From contig JBDRRS010000013.1 of the NCBI GenBank assembly GCA_043825615.1, positions 186,001 to 250,000 of the forward strand: a DNA stretch of 64,000 nucleotides, in the 5' to 3' direction. The stretch is from JBDRMV01 sp043825615. GTDB lineage: Bacteria > CG03. The notes beneath the pieces are model-generated. The model had not been told where the DNA came from and made no database searches. It worked only from the letters and a program-made list of their open reading frames with translations. The number at the start of each line of letters is the position of its first letter. Position 1 is the stretch's first letter. Below, in pieces: positions 1 through 7,799 of the stretch. Made by a program: the position numbers and the translations under genes.

Positions 1-1369
1 AATGGTTTTTTTCAGGGTTGTCAAACCCGATAAATATTACAAATTCGGGATTATCTTTCGGAAGGAATCCGCCGAGAGATGCGAAGAAATTTTCCTCGGA
101 GTACTTTCCGAGCGTGCTGTCGTATTTTTGACCGGTTCCGGTTTTCCCGCAAATTGCCCAGCCGGGGATTTTCGCCGGAAAGCCCGTTCCCGCCTGAATC
201 ACATTAAAAAGCATTTCTTTTACTTTTTCGGCTGTTTCTTCCGAAATGACCCGTCTTATTGTTGTAGTTTCCGGCCGGAGAATGACTTTTCCGCGGGGGT
301 CGGCAATCCGGCTTAATATTCTCGGACCCACCAGGATTCCGTTGTTGGCTATTACGCAGAACGCCTGCGCAATCTGGAGAGGCGTTGCGGAAACCTCCTG
401 TCCGAAGGATATACATTGAAGCGACGTGTCGCTCCACGAGTCGATTCTTTTAAGAGTTCCCTTCGTTTCGCCCGGGAGATTTATTCCGGTGTAGTTCCCG
501 AAACCGAAAGACCTTGCATAGTAATAAAGTTTTTTCTTACCGAGCAATCTTGCCAGTTTGCTTACGCCGATGTTTGAAGAGTACTGTATGATTTCGTCGA
601 CCGCCAACCACCCGTAGGGTTCGTGGTCGCGTATTGTTATACCGGAAAATTCAAACGAACCGTTTTCGCAGAAAAATTTGTCGTCCGGTTTAACCAGTTT
701 TTCTTCCAGGACAGCGGAAACGGTAACGATTTTGAAAGTGGAACCCGGTTCGAAAGGACTGGATATCAAAGGATTTTTGAAAAGTAAATTTCCGGGGTCG
801 TTTCTTACAAACACGCTCGCAACAATTTCGCCCGTCTTCGGTTTTATCACAAGGCCGTATCCATTATCCGCCCGGAAGTTTTTGAGCGTTCTTTTGATTT
901 CGTTGTACAGTAATTCCTGAATTTTTGAGTTTATTGTCAGATATACGTCATTTCCTTTCACGTAAAGGACAGCAGGGTCATTGCTTAAAAGCAGTTTTCC
1001 GGTTGCGTCAACTTCAATGATTTGGGGCTTGCCGCCTTCAAGATGTTTGTTGTAGTAATATTCACACCCTGCGGCGCCTTCATTTTCGTGGTTTACGAAA
1101 CCGCACAAGTGATTGAAAATCTCCCTGTTGAAATAAATTCTTCTCTGCTTGTGCGGCGGTTCGGGGTTTCTCAGGGAAGATGCGATTACTTTCCCGTCCG
1201 ATGTGCAGATATTTCCCCGGACTTTTTTTATGTGGTTGAACATTTTTACAGTCGCCAGAATTTCGGGCTTTTTGAATACCTGCAGGTAGAAAATTCTCGC
1301 GGCAAGAGTGACGAAGATGATTATAAAAATCGTGGCGGTAAAATTAAATCTTTTATTATTTCTCGGCAT
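1..1369 (-). CDS. ftsI: Penicillin-binding protein 2/3 (FtsI-type division transpeptidase), 3' end cut by window
   Basis: Septal peptidoglycan transpeptidase, anchored in the inner membrane and acting in the periplasm. The gene starts at ATG 1369 and runs off the left edge, so about 456 residues are present. A short basic N-terminus leads into one membrane segment (about residues 8-26), followed by an RGNI..DG dimerisation-domain motif. All three transpeptidase motifs are visible: SxxK as S210-TFK, SxN as S264-SN, and KTG at about K409. The start overlaps the ftsL-like gene by 14 bases, in the usual mraZ-rsmH-ftsL-ftsI order. Family assignment is firm. The choice between FtsI and a sporulation-type paralogue rests on this cluster context. 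Confidence 0.93.
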   Translation of the reverse strand, partial: MPRNNKRFNFTATIFIIIFVTLAARIFYLQVFKKPEILATVKMFNHIKKVRGNICTSDGKVIASSLRNPEPPHKQRRIYFNREIFNHLCGFVNHENEGAAGCEYYYNKHLEGGKPQIIEVDATGKLLLSNDPAVLYVKGNDVYLTINSKIQELLYNEIKRTLKNFRADNGYGLVIKPKTGEIVASVFVRNDPGNLLFKNPLISSPFEPGSTFKIVTVSAVLEEKLVKPDDKFFCENGSFEFSGITIRDHEPYGWLAVDEIIQYSSNIGVSKLARLLGKKKLYYYARSFGFGNYTGINLPGETKGTLKRIDSWSDTSLQCISFGQEVSATPLQIAQAFCVIANNGILVGPRILSRIADPRGKVILRPETTTIRRVISEETAEKVKEMLFNVIQAGTGFPAKIPGWAICGKTGTGQKYDSTLGKYSEENFFASLGGFLPKDNPEFVIFIGFDNPEKNH

Positions 1370-1649
1370 TGTTTCCGGTTTTCACAAAAATCAGTTCGTC
1401 CGGCTCGGGATACTTCAGCGAAAATTTCCGTAGGACAAACTGCTCCATTGTCTCGATTCCCGCAAGATTGTTGTATTTTAGCGCGAGTTCTATGTATCTG
1501 GAATTTTCTTCGGCCCATTTTTTGTTAAGCTCGGTAATCTGATAGCCCGTTTTTACGGTTTCGACGCTTTCTATTACGATTGTGCCGATCAGACAAAGAG
1601 TAATCCCCCCGTATATTATGGCCGCTTTCAGTATTTTTACCTTTTTCAT
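1356..1649 (-). CDS. ftsL: FtsL-like division protein
   Basis: A 97-residue bitopic membrane protein with a short basic cytoplasmic tail, one membrane helix (about residues 8-26, starting near KAAIIYGGITLCLIG) and a periplasmic part that could form a coiled coil. FtsL sequences are poorly conserved, so the name rests on size, topology and position between rsmH and ftsI. In the family, FtsL forms a complex with FtsB and FtsQ that activates septal synthesis. The start overlaps the rsmH stop by 4 bases and its own end overlaps ftsI by 14, so the three genes are probably translationally coupled. Confidence 0.75.
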   Translation of the reverse strand: MKKVKILKAAIIYGGITLCLIGTIVIESVETVKTGYQITELNKKWAEENSRYIELALKYNNLAGIETMEQFVLRKFSLKYPEPDELIFVKTGNNAEK

Positions 1650-2515
1650 AAGAGAACAAAAGCCCGCAATTTTGCGCTCCTGCTCCTCGGCTGCTCTTTT
1701 CTCTGTTCCCTGTCCGGAGTGAGCGGTTTTTTTGTGAGAATTTCTATTTTCTTTTCTTTTTCCAGGTTTTTAAAAGCGTTTTTTACGATTCTGTCTTCCA
1801 AACTGTGATACGAAAGGAAAACCGCCCTGCCCCCCTGCTTCAGGATTTCCGGAAGAAACCCGAAAATTGCGGATATGTTTTCAAGTTCGCCGTTTATGTA
1901 AATACGTATCGCCTGGAATGTCTTTGTCGCAGGATGCGTTTTCCCCCGCTTTTTTGCTTTCATCACGGTCCCGGCGAGTTCTCCGGAGGTGTTTATCGGT
2001 TTTTCCGCCCGTCTGCGGATGATTTTCCGCGCAATTTTACGGGAGTCGAACTCGCCACCGAATTTGAAGAGAATATCCGCGATCTGCTTTTCGGAAAAAG
2101 TGTTTACAACGTCCCAGGCCCGTAATTTTGTTTTTTCGGAGTAACGCATATCGAGGAATGAATTTTCGAGGAAACTGAATCCGCGCGCCGCATTCAGCTG
2201 GGGCGTCCCGACTCCGAAGTCAAAAAAAATTCCGTCGCTTTGCCGCAAACCGTTTTTTTTCAGGACCGCCGGAATGTTGCAGTAAGAATCGTTTTCAACA
2301 ATAACCCTGCCGTCCGTAAAGGGCGGCTGCTTTACGAGAGCGCCCGTTACCTTGCCGTCAATGTCTATCATAAGAAGCCGTCCGTCTACTCCCAGTTTCT
2401 CCAGTACGGCAGAACTCAAATAACCGCATCCGGCTGTGCCGTCAATGTAAAAGCCGCCGGGTTTCACGTTAAGAAACAGCAGGACTTCATTCTTTAAAAT
2501 AGCGCCTTCTTTCAT
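1646..2515 (-). CDS. rsmH: 16S rRNA (cytosine(1402)-N(4))-methyltransferase RsmH
   Basis: SAM-dependent methyltransferase that modifies C1402 in the decoding centre of 16S rRNA. The 289-residue protein carries the family landmarks: an IDGTAGCGYLS SAM-binding loop near residue 24, FDFGVGTPQL (usually DLGVSSPQL), FQAIRIYINGEL and SYHSLEDRIVKNAF in the C-terminal half. The N-terminus, KEGAILKNEVLLFL, differs from the common HxPVLLxEVL, and the FGVGT variant is slightly divergent, but the fold motifs are intact. It lies second in the cluster, 77 bases after mraZ and overlapping ftsL by 4 bases. Confidence 0.95.
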   Translation of the reverse strand: MKEGAILKNEVLLFLNVKPGGFYIDGTAGCGYLSSAVLEKLGVDGRLLMIDIDGKVTGALVKQPPFTDGRVIVENDSYCNIPAVLKKNGLRQSDGIFFDFGVGTPQLNAARGFSFLENSFLDMRYSEKTKLRAWDVVNTFSEKQIADILFKFGGEFDSRKIARKIIRRRAEKPINTSGELAGTVMKAKKRGKTHPATKTFQAIRIYINGELENISAIFGFLPEILKQGGRAVFLSYHSLEDRIVKNAFKNLEKEKKIEILTKKPLTPDREQRKEQPRSRSAKLRAFVLL

Positions 2516-2592
2516 CTGTTTTCAGTTGCCTCCCGGCCTGCGGGCTGCGTTTTTTCTGTTTGTCATTTCCCATATCCGGGTACAGGCGGAAT

Positions 2593-3021
2593 TCATATTT
2601 CGATATCCAGTTTTTCTGCCAGCGCGGCGTATGTTTTCTGATTAAATTTTTCATATTTCCGGAACTTCAGGGGTTCCCAGATTTCGGACCATCCGCCGAT
2701 TTTTATCAGGAATATTTCCCGCTTTATCCCGGCCTCTTCTTTCAGATGAAGCGGTATCAGGAGCCGGTTATGGCTGTCGGCGGACACCTGCGCCGCACGG
2801 GCGAAAAAAATTCGCAGGAATTTCCTGTTGCTGCTTTTGGAATAATTCAGCAGGGATATTTTTTCATAGATTTTTTCCCAGTTTTTTTCGGGATATAGGA
2901 AAAGACAGCCGTCCAGCCCTGTGGTGAAGTAAAATTTTCTGCCTCCAGCAAGGAATGCTCCCGGAACGGAGAACCTCCCTTTGGAGTCGAGTTTGCAAAT
3001 ATTTTTACCCGTAAAAAGCAT
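2593..3021 (-). CDS. mraZ: Transcriptional regulator MraZ
   Basis: 142-residue regulator of the division and cell-wall cluster, built in the family from two SpoVT/AbrB-like (swapped-hairpin) DNA-binding repeats. The characteristic start GKNICKLDSKGRFSVPGAFL and a second repeat with AAQVSADSHNRLLIPLHLKEEAGI are present. It is the first gene of the mraZ-rsmH-ftsL-ftsI unit. Tandem MraZ-type boxes lie directly upstream of its ATG, predicting autoregulation as described for other bacteria. Confidence 0.95.
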   Translation of the reverse strand: MLFTGKNICKLDSKGRFSVPGAFLAGGRKFYFTTGLDGCLFLYPEKNWEKIYEKISLLNYSKSSNRKFLRIFFARAAQVSADSHNRLLIPLHLKEEAGIKREIFLIKIGGWSEIWEPLKFRKYEKFNQKTYAALAEKLDIEI

Positions 3022-3040
3022 TATCCCACTTTATCCCACC
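3021..3040 (-). promoter_or_regulatory. Tandem MraZ boxes (operator) abutting the mraZ start
   Basis: Read on the minus strand, GTGGGATAAA is followed at once by GTGGGATAAT, and the last AT is the beginning of the mraZ ATG. This gives TGGGA repeats with a 10-bp period, matching the known MraZ target of TGGGN direct repeats separated by 5 bases. The boxes sit at the predicted transcription start, so bound MraZ would block both polymerase and the ribosome entry region. Confidence 0.8.
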
Positions 3041-3045
3041 ACCAA

Positions 3046-3074
3046 ATCGTAAATTAAACGGTGAATGATGTCAA
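3046..3074 (-). promoter_or_regulatory. Sigma70-type promoter of the mraZ cluster
   Basis: On the minus strand, TTGACA (3074-3069), a 17-base spacer and TACGAT (3051-3046). The predicted start near 3039 falls in the first MraZ box, leaving a leader of only about 18 bases. Confidence 0.65.
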
Positions 3075-3160
3075 GTGGACGGTTTAATGGAAGTGGACAG
3101 GGCTTTTCAAGACTTGTCCCCAACCATCGGCGCAATTCTGTTATTTTGTTTTTGCGCGCA

Positions 3161-4651
3161 TCAGCCGCAGTCCGGAGGGTATTGCTTCCGGATGTCTTTT
3201 TTTGATATTTTACCGGTGGCTGTTCTCGGAAAATCCTCGACGAAGAATATGTTGCGGGGTATCTTATAATTTGCGATGCGCTTCCTGCAGTAAGCAATTA
3301 TTTCCTCGCGGGATATTTCGCCGTTCTTTTTTATGAAAGCCACCGGCACCTCGGTATCCTCTTTGAGTTTCTCTCCTATCACGGCGATTTCCTCTATTTG
3401 GGGAATGTCCCGCAGGATGTTTTCTATCTCGCGGGGATAGACATTAAGGCCCCGGCAGACAAACATATCATTTTTCCTGTCCACTATGCGTATGTATCCC
3501 TCTTCGTCCGAGAATGCAATATCGCCGGTGTAAAGCCACCCGTTTTTAAGCGTGTTTTTTGTGGCTTCGGGATATTCAAAATACCCTTTCATGACATTGT
3601 CTCCTTTTATAACGAGTTCTCCTATTGTATTCGGCGGAAGTTCGTTATCGTCTTTATCAAGTATTTTTACCTCTACCCCCGGAAGAGCCTTGCCGATAGA
3701 GCCGGGTTTCCTTTTCTCCGGCGGGTTGAAGGTAACCACCGGCGCCGCCTCGGTGAGGCCGTATCCCTCAAGAATGGATTTTTTGAATTTATTCTCAAAA
3801 AGCTGCAGGACTTTTTCCGGCAGGGCATCCGCCCCGCTTACGAAATACCGCACGCGCCACAGCGCGATTCTGCCGAGCAGCGAGGGGACCTTCAGGAAAA
3901 GTTTGTACACCTGCGGAATGCTCACAAAAAGAGTGATTTTTTTGGAGAAGATTAATTTCAGAAACTTCGAGCCCTTGAGTATTTTCGGCAGCAGCACAAC
4001 ACTTCCCCCCTGAAATATGGGAAGCAGAAGGCATACGGTGAAAGCGAAAGAGTGAAATAAGGGCAGGAAACACAGAGAGCGGTCTTTTTCTTTTACCGCC
4101 ACCACCTGCAGGCAGCTGTTTACGTCGCTGATGAAGTTCTTATGGGTCAGAAGAGCGCCCTTGGGATGTCCCGTGGTGCCGGAGGTATAGAGGATTGCCG
4201 CAATGTCTTCTTCACCGGTATACGATTCGCCATTACCCTGTTCTGCGGGAGTAATGTCATCCCATGAGATTATTTTTTTCAGATTATTGACTTCCTCTTT
4301 TATACGGCTGAAGTGTCCGGAAAAACCGTCATTGCTTATGAGGGTGACGGTGCGCGAATCGTTGAGAATATAAATTAACTCATCGGTTGTCAGAAAAAAA
4401 TTAAGAGGCACTATGACAATGCCCGTCTTAAAACACGCGAACGCCGATATTATAAATTCGGGAGTATTTTTTAAAAGTATCGCCGCCTTATCTCCGTTCT
4501 TTATCCCCTGTTTGGACAGGAATGCGGCGAATGCGTCTATTTTTTCGAGCAATTCCCCGAACCGGATTTCCTCTCTTTCGTATATGACGGCGACTTTCTT
4601 TGACCGCGGCCTCGCGGCTTCTTTCAGCGCCAGATAAAGATTACTTTTCAT
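3161..4651 (-). CDS. Long-chain fatty-acid-CoA ligase (AMP-forming)
   Basis: 496-residue member of the ANL adenylating family, which activates a carboxylic acid through an acyl-AMP to give acyl-CoA. Visible motifs are the phosphate-binding loop YTSGTTGHPKG (155-165), LEGYGLTEAAPVV (A5 region), GWLYTGDIAFSDEEGYIRIVDRKNDMF split over the A7/A8 hinge, and the catalytic lysine in the C-terminal PRTATGKISKK. The length is typical of bacterial FadD-like enzymes. The acyl substrate cannot be read from sequence. It is a single gene with its own promoter, 139 bases upstream of (and in the same direction as) mraZ. Confidence 0.9.
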   Translation of the reverse strand: MKSNLYLALKEAARPRSKKVAVIYEREEIRFGELLEKIDAFAAFLSKQGIKNGDKAAILLKNTPEFIISAFACFKTGIVIVPLNFFLTTDELIYILNDSRTVTLISNDGFSGHFSRIKEEVNNLKKIISWDDITPAEQGNGESYTGEEDIAAILYTSGTTGHPKGALLTHKNFISDVNSCLQVVAVKEKDRSLCFLPLFHSFAFTVCLLLPIFQGGSVVLLPKILKGSKFLKLIFSKKITLFVSIPQVYKLFLKVPSLLGRIALWRVRYFVSGADALPEKVLQLFENKFKKSILEGYGLTEAAPVVTFNPPEKRKPGSIGKALPGVEVKILDKDDNELPPNTIGELVIKGDNVMKGYFEYPEATKNTLKNGWLYTGDIAFSDEEGYIRIVDRKNDMFVCRGLNVYPREIENILRDIPQIEEIAVIGEKLKEDTEVPVAFIKKNGEISREEIIAYCRKRIANYKIPRNIFFVEDFPRTATGKISKKDIRKQYPPDCG

Positions 4652-4683
4652 TGTGCATCCTTAACGTTTTGAGGTCTGGAGGG

Positions 4684-4712
4684 ATTATACCTCATTAAAA
4701 GTGCGCTGTAAA
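4684..4712 (-). promoter_or_regulatory. Promoter of the acyl-CoA ligase gene
   Basis: Minus-strand TTTACA (4712-4707), 17-base spacer, TATAAT (4689-4684), about 33 bases before the ATG. Close to consensus. Confidence 0.65.
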
Positions 4713-4755
4713 GTTTATGTCCAGTTTCCTGAATTTTTTATTTTAGAGCAGAAAT

Positions 4756-4808
4756 GGGGTCAGCTCTATTTTTGCATAGAAAAAAATAACAAAAATAGAA
4801 CTGACCCC
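4756..4808. repeat. Perfectly spaced inverted repeat, GGGGTCAG...CTGACCCC type
   Basis: Two 19-base arms (4756-4774 and 4790-4808) pair with a single mismatch around a 15-base A-rich loop. Arms of the GGGGTCAGyTCTATTTTTG type resemble REP-like hairpins that in many genomes accompany single-strand (IS200/REP-associated) transposases. No transposase is present here. Between the acyl-CoA ligase promoter and tRNA-Ser it could also act as a transcription barrier. Confidence 0.6.
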
Positions 4809-4867
4809 GCAAAACTGGAAATAAATCCGGATATTTGTTATTCTCGGAAGGTAATACAAACTTGTTT

Positions 4868-4960
4868 GGAGAGGTACCCAAGCGGCTGAAGGGGCGGGTT
4901 TGCTAAACCTGTAGGGGTCCGTAAGGGCCCGCGGGAGTTCGAATCTCCCCCTCTCCGCCA
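4868..4960 (+). tRNA. tRNA-Ser (anticodon GCU)
   Basis: Class II tRNA with a long variable arm. The 7-bp acceptor stem is GGAGAGG with CCTCTCC, and the 3' CCA is encoded (4958-4960). The anticodon loop reads TTGCTAA, giving GCU for AGC/AGU serine codons. The GTTCGAATC T-arm is intact. Confidence 0.95.
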
Positions 4961-5640
4961 ATTAAATCGAACCTTTTTTTGTCGGAATAAATCACCAAAA
5001 TATTCGCGACTGCCTTCGGCAGTCTTTATTCTTTTAAGAGAAACCGTTTGCCTCTTTTTTGAAAAAGAAAATTCACTCTTGCCTGCCCGATAGGCGGGTC
5101 GGGCAGGAAATCTTCCAAGCGGGGAAGAAGACATTTTTCCGGCAAGAAAATCAAACGGTTTCCGTAGCGAAAAAGACAGGTCACAGACCGCCCTGTGGGC
5201 AGGGTTTTGCACCTAAAGGTAGGCTTCGCACTCCCTAAAGGGAGGCTGCGCACTCCCTCAATACGAAGTTCGAACCGGTTTTTCGGCAAATTTGAACCAA
5301 ATTTGCGTAATTCCGGTTCTTTATTACCTAAAACCAAATACGAGGTAAATTTGATATCGTTAAAATTATTGGTATAATAATAAAATGAAACATTCATCAG
5401 GCAGACAAAGGGGAATGAAAATGCCCTCTGGAATTTCAGAGAAATTCCGAGGACTAAGTCCCGGAAATCCTTTGAATTTCTCGGGGTCATTGCGAGGAGT
5501 GAATAAAATGAACGACGAAGCAATTCGACGAAGCCGTTGCGAGGACGAAGTCCGTGGCAATCTCGAGATTGCCACGCTCCCTGCGGTCGCTCGTCACGAA
5601 GTGATCCCTTTGGGACAATGACAGAACGGGCTATTTACAA
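4961..5640. other. Gene-free, repeat-rich spacer after tRNA-Ser
   Basis: I see no convincing gene here; the open frames are low-complexity products of repeat DNA. It contains a 9-bp stem hairpin (CCTGCCCGA 5082-5090 with TCGGGCAGG 5099-5107), a GGAATTTC/GAAATTCC inverted repeat near 5430, and a palindromic dispersed element at 5486-5622. It marks the boundary with the AT-richer block that follows. Confidence 0.6.
5486..5622. repeat. Palindromic dispersed element (GTCATTGCGAG family), copy 1
   Basis: The element begins GTCATTGCGAGG and ends in CAATGAC, so the termini are inverted repeats. It contains a perfect 22-bp palindrome at 5554-5575 (GTGGCAATCTC and its complement). A second, diverged copy lies at 28159-28283. 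It is non-coding and of a kind known from many bacterial genomes as a small dispersed repeat. Confidence 0.7.
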
Positions 5641-6012
5641 GTGAAAAAAATAACTAAAGGGCAATTGGAATCGCAAATAAGTGAAGCCATAATAAAGTTT
5701 GAAATAGAACATATGGGCCGCGGCCCCGAGGAAACAAAAACGTATATTATTAAAGATATGATTTTCATCCGTTTGAAGGGAGTATTAACAACATCTGAAA
5801 AAAATTTAGCTAAAAATCTAGAGGGTAAATTATTAATTAAAAAAACAAGAGTGCTTCTTTTAGAAAAATCACGGAATTTGCTGGAAAAATTGATTCAAAA
5901 TATAATAGGAATAAAATTAATTACCCTCCATACGGATATAAGCACTAAAACAGGAGAAAGAATAATTGTTTTCATAATGGATGAGAATTTAGAGAAAAGA
6001 TTTTGCTTTTGA
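5641..6012 (+). CDS. DUF2294 / MpsC-like protein
   Basis: 123-residue protein matching the DUF2294 (Na-translocating membrane potential-generating system MpsC-like) family from memory of its conserved core: an MGRGPEETKTYIIKDMIFIR stretch, a central RLKGVLTTSEKNLA and a C-terminal HTDISTKTGERIIVFIMDE. No signal peptide or membrane segment is seen. The start is GTG 5641. In other bacteria members are reported next to bicarbonate or formate metabolism genes; a gamma-carbonic anhydrase lies 1.2 kb downstream, which may or may not be meaningful. The molecular function is not established. Base composition is AT-rich like the following genes. Confidence 0.8.
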   Translation: MKKITKGQLESQISEAIIKFEIEHMGRGPEETKTYIIKDMIFIRLKGVLTTSEKNLAKNLEGKLLIKKTRVLLLEKSRNLLEKLIQNIIGIKLITLHTDISTKTGERIIVFIMDENLEKRFCF

Positions 6013-6016
6013 ATTA

Positions 6017-6045
6017 TTGACAAATATTTAACAATAGTTTACATT
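6017..6045 (+). promoter_or_regulatory. Promoter for the structured RNA upstream of the Sua5 gene
   Basis: TTGACA (6017-6022), 17-base spacer, TACATT (6040-6045), giving a predicted start near 6052. Confidence 0.6.
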
Positions 6046-6051
6046 GTTATC

Positions 6052-6175
6052 AAGATAAGTTTTTGGAAGACTGGATAAGAGGCGGTTTTCCCGTTTTTGG
6101 GAAAAGTCTGTTATAAAGTAGGCCGACATCAGAGTCCCGGTATCAATCGGGTTTAAAGGTGTTGGCCTTTTTTTA
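6052..6175 (+). ncRNA. Unassigned structured RNA (leader or small RNA), about 124 nt
   Basis: The transcript predicted between the promoter and a strong terminator folds into separate elements. AGACT near 6069 can pair with AGTCT near 6105, enclosing a TTTTCCC/GGGAAAA hairpin. The terminator stem encloses a small CCCG/CGGG hairpin. It fits no riboswitch consensus that I recall (not T-box, TPP, SAM, preQ1, fluoride, guanidine or ZTP). It could be an attenuator controlling the downstream threonylcarbamoyl-AMP synthase operon, or a free small RNA. Confidence 0.45.
6120..6175 (+). terminator. Rho-independent terminator or attenuator
   Basis: AGGCCGACATC (6120-6130) pairs over 11 positions, with two G-U pairs, to GGTGTTGGCCT (6158-6168), followed by seven T. 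It lies only 35 bases before the likely ATG 6211, so transcription of the operon must read through it or be controlled by it. Confidence 0.8.
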
Positions 6176-6210
6176 TTTTATAAAAAAGTTTTATGAGGAA
6201 AATAATAAAG

Positions 6211-7233
6211 ATGCGTATTCTTAAAATAGATTATCGGCGGCCTTCACTGAAAAAAATTAAGGATGCCGCCCAGATAATCAAACACGGCGGGCTGGTTGCT
6301 TTTCCTACGGAAACAGTTTACGGATTGGGAGCGGATGCTTTGAATGCGCAGGCAGTGTCTAAAATATTCAAAGCTAAAGGAAGGCCGCTTAAAGTTCCTT
6401 TGATTATTCACATTGCGGATAAGAATGATATTTTCACATTGGCAAAAGATGTCCCTGGACAGGCAGTGGAATTGATTAAAATATTCTGGCCGGGCCCGCT
6501 GACACTGGTTTTAAAAAAATCCGATATAGTTCCCGGAATAATAAGCGCCGGACTGAATACTGTAGCTATAAGGATGCCGAAAAATTCAATTGCTTTGAAT
6601 TTAATCAAATATGCAGGCACTCCTATTGCCGCGCCCAGCGCAAATCTCTTCGGAAGACCTTCTCCCACCTGCGCCGCGCATGTAATTGATGATCTTGAAG
6701 GTAGAATTGATATGGTTCTTGACGGGGGCGTAACGGAAATAGGAGTGGAATCAACAGTGCTTGATATGACTCATACACCGTTCAGAGTGCTGCGCCCGGG
6801 AGGAATTTCAGTGAAAGCATTGAAAAACGTATTGGGTGAAGTAGAAATTAATACCGGGAAGAATAGGATTATTTGTTCTCCGGGAATGCTGGCGCATCAT
6901 TATTCTCCGGAAGCGAAACTTTTGTTAGTCGAGAAAAGCAAAGAGCAGATCAAAGAAATGAAAAAATTAGCGTTGAAATTCAAAAAACAGGGGAAGAATG
7001 TCGGAATTATGACGACTTCGGAAAACCAAAGTAAATTCAACGGGTTTAATATCAAGGTAACAGGTTCAAGCAGTGATTTAAAAACCTGCGCATTTAATCT
7101 TTTTTCCGTTTTAAGAAGTTTTGATAAGGAAAAAACAGATACCATTATCGCAGAAGGGATAAAGCCGCAGGGACTGGGTTTGACTATTATGGATAGATTG
7201 CGGAAGGCCTCCGACAAAAGAATAATAAAATAA
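6211..7233 (+). CDS. sua5: L-threonylcarbamoyladenylate synthase (Sua5/YwlC type)
   Basis: Makes threonylcarbamoyl-AMP from threonine, bicarbonate and ATP for the t6A37 modification of ANN-decoding tRNAs. The YrdC domain occupies about residues 10-200 (AFPTETVYGLGADAL, KAKGRPLKVPLIIHI, PSANLFGRPSPT). The Sua5 C-terminal domain follows after the CSPGMLAHHYSP linker, so this is the long two-domain form of about 340 residues. I prefer ATG 6211, which has GAGGA 11 bases upstream, over ATG 6193, which has no ribosome binding site. It begins a tight operon with the carbonic anhydrase and phosphoesterase genes. Bicarbonate is a substrate, which fits the carbonic anhydrase neighbour. Confidence 0.93.
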   Translation: MRILKIDYRRPSLKKIKDAAQIIKHGGLVAFPTETVYGLGADALNAQAVSKIFKAKGRPLKVPLIIHIADKNDIFTLAKDVPGQAVELIKIFWPGPLTLVLKKSDIVPGIISAGLNTVAIRMPKNSIALNLIKYAGTPIAAPSANLFGRPSPTCAAHVIDDLEGRIDMVLDGGVTEIGVESTVLDMTHTPFRVLRPGGISVKALKNVLGEVEINTGKNRIICSPGMLAHHYSPEAKLLLVEKSKEQIKEMKKLALKFKKQGKNVGIMTTSENQSKFNGFNIKVTGSSSDLKTCAFNLFSVLRSFDKEKTDTIIAEGIKPQGLGLTIMDRLRKASDKRIIK

Positions 7234-7235
7234 AA

Positions 7236-7799
7236 ATGATTGAAAGAAATCCGAATGAAGAGCTTCCGGCGATACATAAAACCGCCTATGTTCACCCGAC
7301 GGCGGTAATTATTGGACAAGTCCATATAGGCAAGAGAGTTTTTATCGGCCCGGGATCTGTTATTAGGGCAGATGAGCCGGGAAGTTCAATTATTATTCAT
7401 GACAACTGCAATGTTCAGGACAGGGTTGTAATTCATGCTTTAGAAAAAACATCAGTTATTGTAGAAGAAAGCTCCTCTTTATCTCATGGATGCATAATTC
7501 ATGGCCCCTGTAAGATTGGCAGAAACTGTTTTGTCGGTTTTGGTTCGGTGGTATTTAAAGCCGAAATAGATGAAGGTACGGTTATTAAACATTTAACAGT
7601 GGTAGAGGGAATAAAAATCTCATCTAATAAATTAGTGGCTAACGGAACAGTTATTGATTCAGAGGATATGATTAAACAATTAGCGCCGGCAACTGAAAAA
7701 TTGAAAACATTTTCTCAAAAAGTAGTTAAGACTAATCTGGATTTAATTATGGCATATAAAAAAGAAGAAATTGCCGGGAAAGCCGGCGGGGAAAAATGA
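7236..7799 (+). CDS. Gamma-class carbonic anhydrase-like hexapeptide protein
   Basis: 187-residue left-handed beta-helix protein with about six hexapeptide rungs (VIIGQVHIGKRVFIGPGSV onward). It resembles Methanosarcina Cam: RADE matches the Cam Glu62 region, VIHALE carries both a metal-ligand His and the Glu84 equivalent, and LSHGCIIHGP supplies the other two His ligands. These catalytic positions favour a true carbonic anhydrase over a PaaY-like transferase. The acidic loop of Cam is shortened and no signal peptide is seen, so a cytoplasmic enzyme is likely. The gene starts 2 bases after the sua5 stop codon and overlaps the next gene by 4. Confidence 0.82.
   Translation: MIERNPNEELPAIHKTAYVHPTAVIIGQVHIGKRVFIGPGSVIRADEPGSSIIIHDNCNVQDRVVIHALEKTSVIVEESSSLSHGCIIHGPCKIGRNCFVGFGSVVFKAEIDEGTVIKHLTVVEGIKISSNKLVANGTVIDSEDMIKQLAPATEKLKTFSQKVVKTNLDLIMAYKKEEIAGKAGGEK

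Noticed and set aside
3031..3297. 88-residue minus-strand frame between the acyl-CoA ligase and mraZ
   Set aside because: It overlaps the ligase 3' end and the mraZ promoter, with no start signal or recognisable motif.
5026..5523. 165-residue minus-strand open frame
   Set aside because: It is made of dispersed repeats and hairpins, with low-complexity translation and no ribosome binding site or motif.
6017..6175. T-box or known riboswitch
   Set aside because: No AGGGTGGnACCGCG or other class consensus could be found; left as an unassigned structured RNA.
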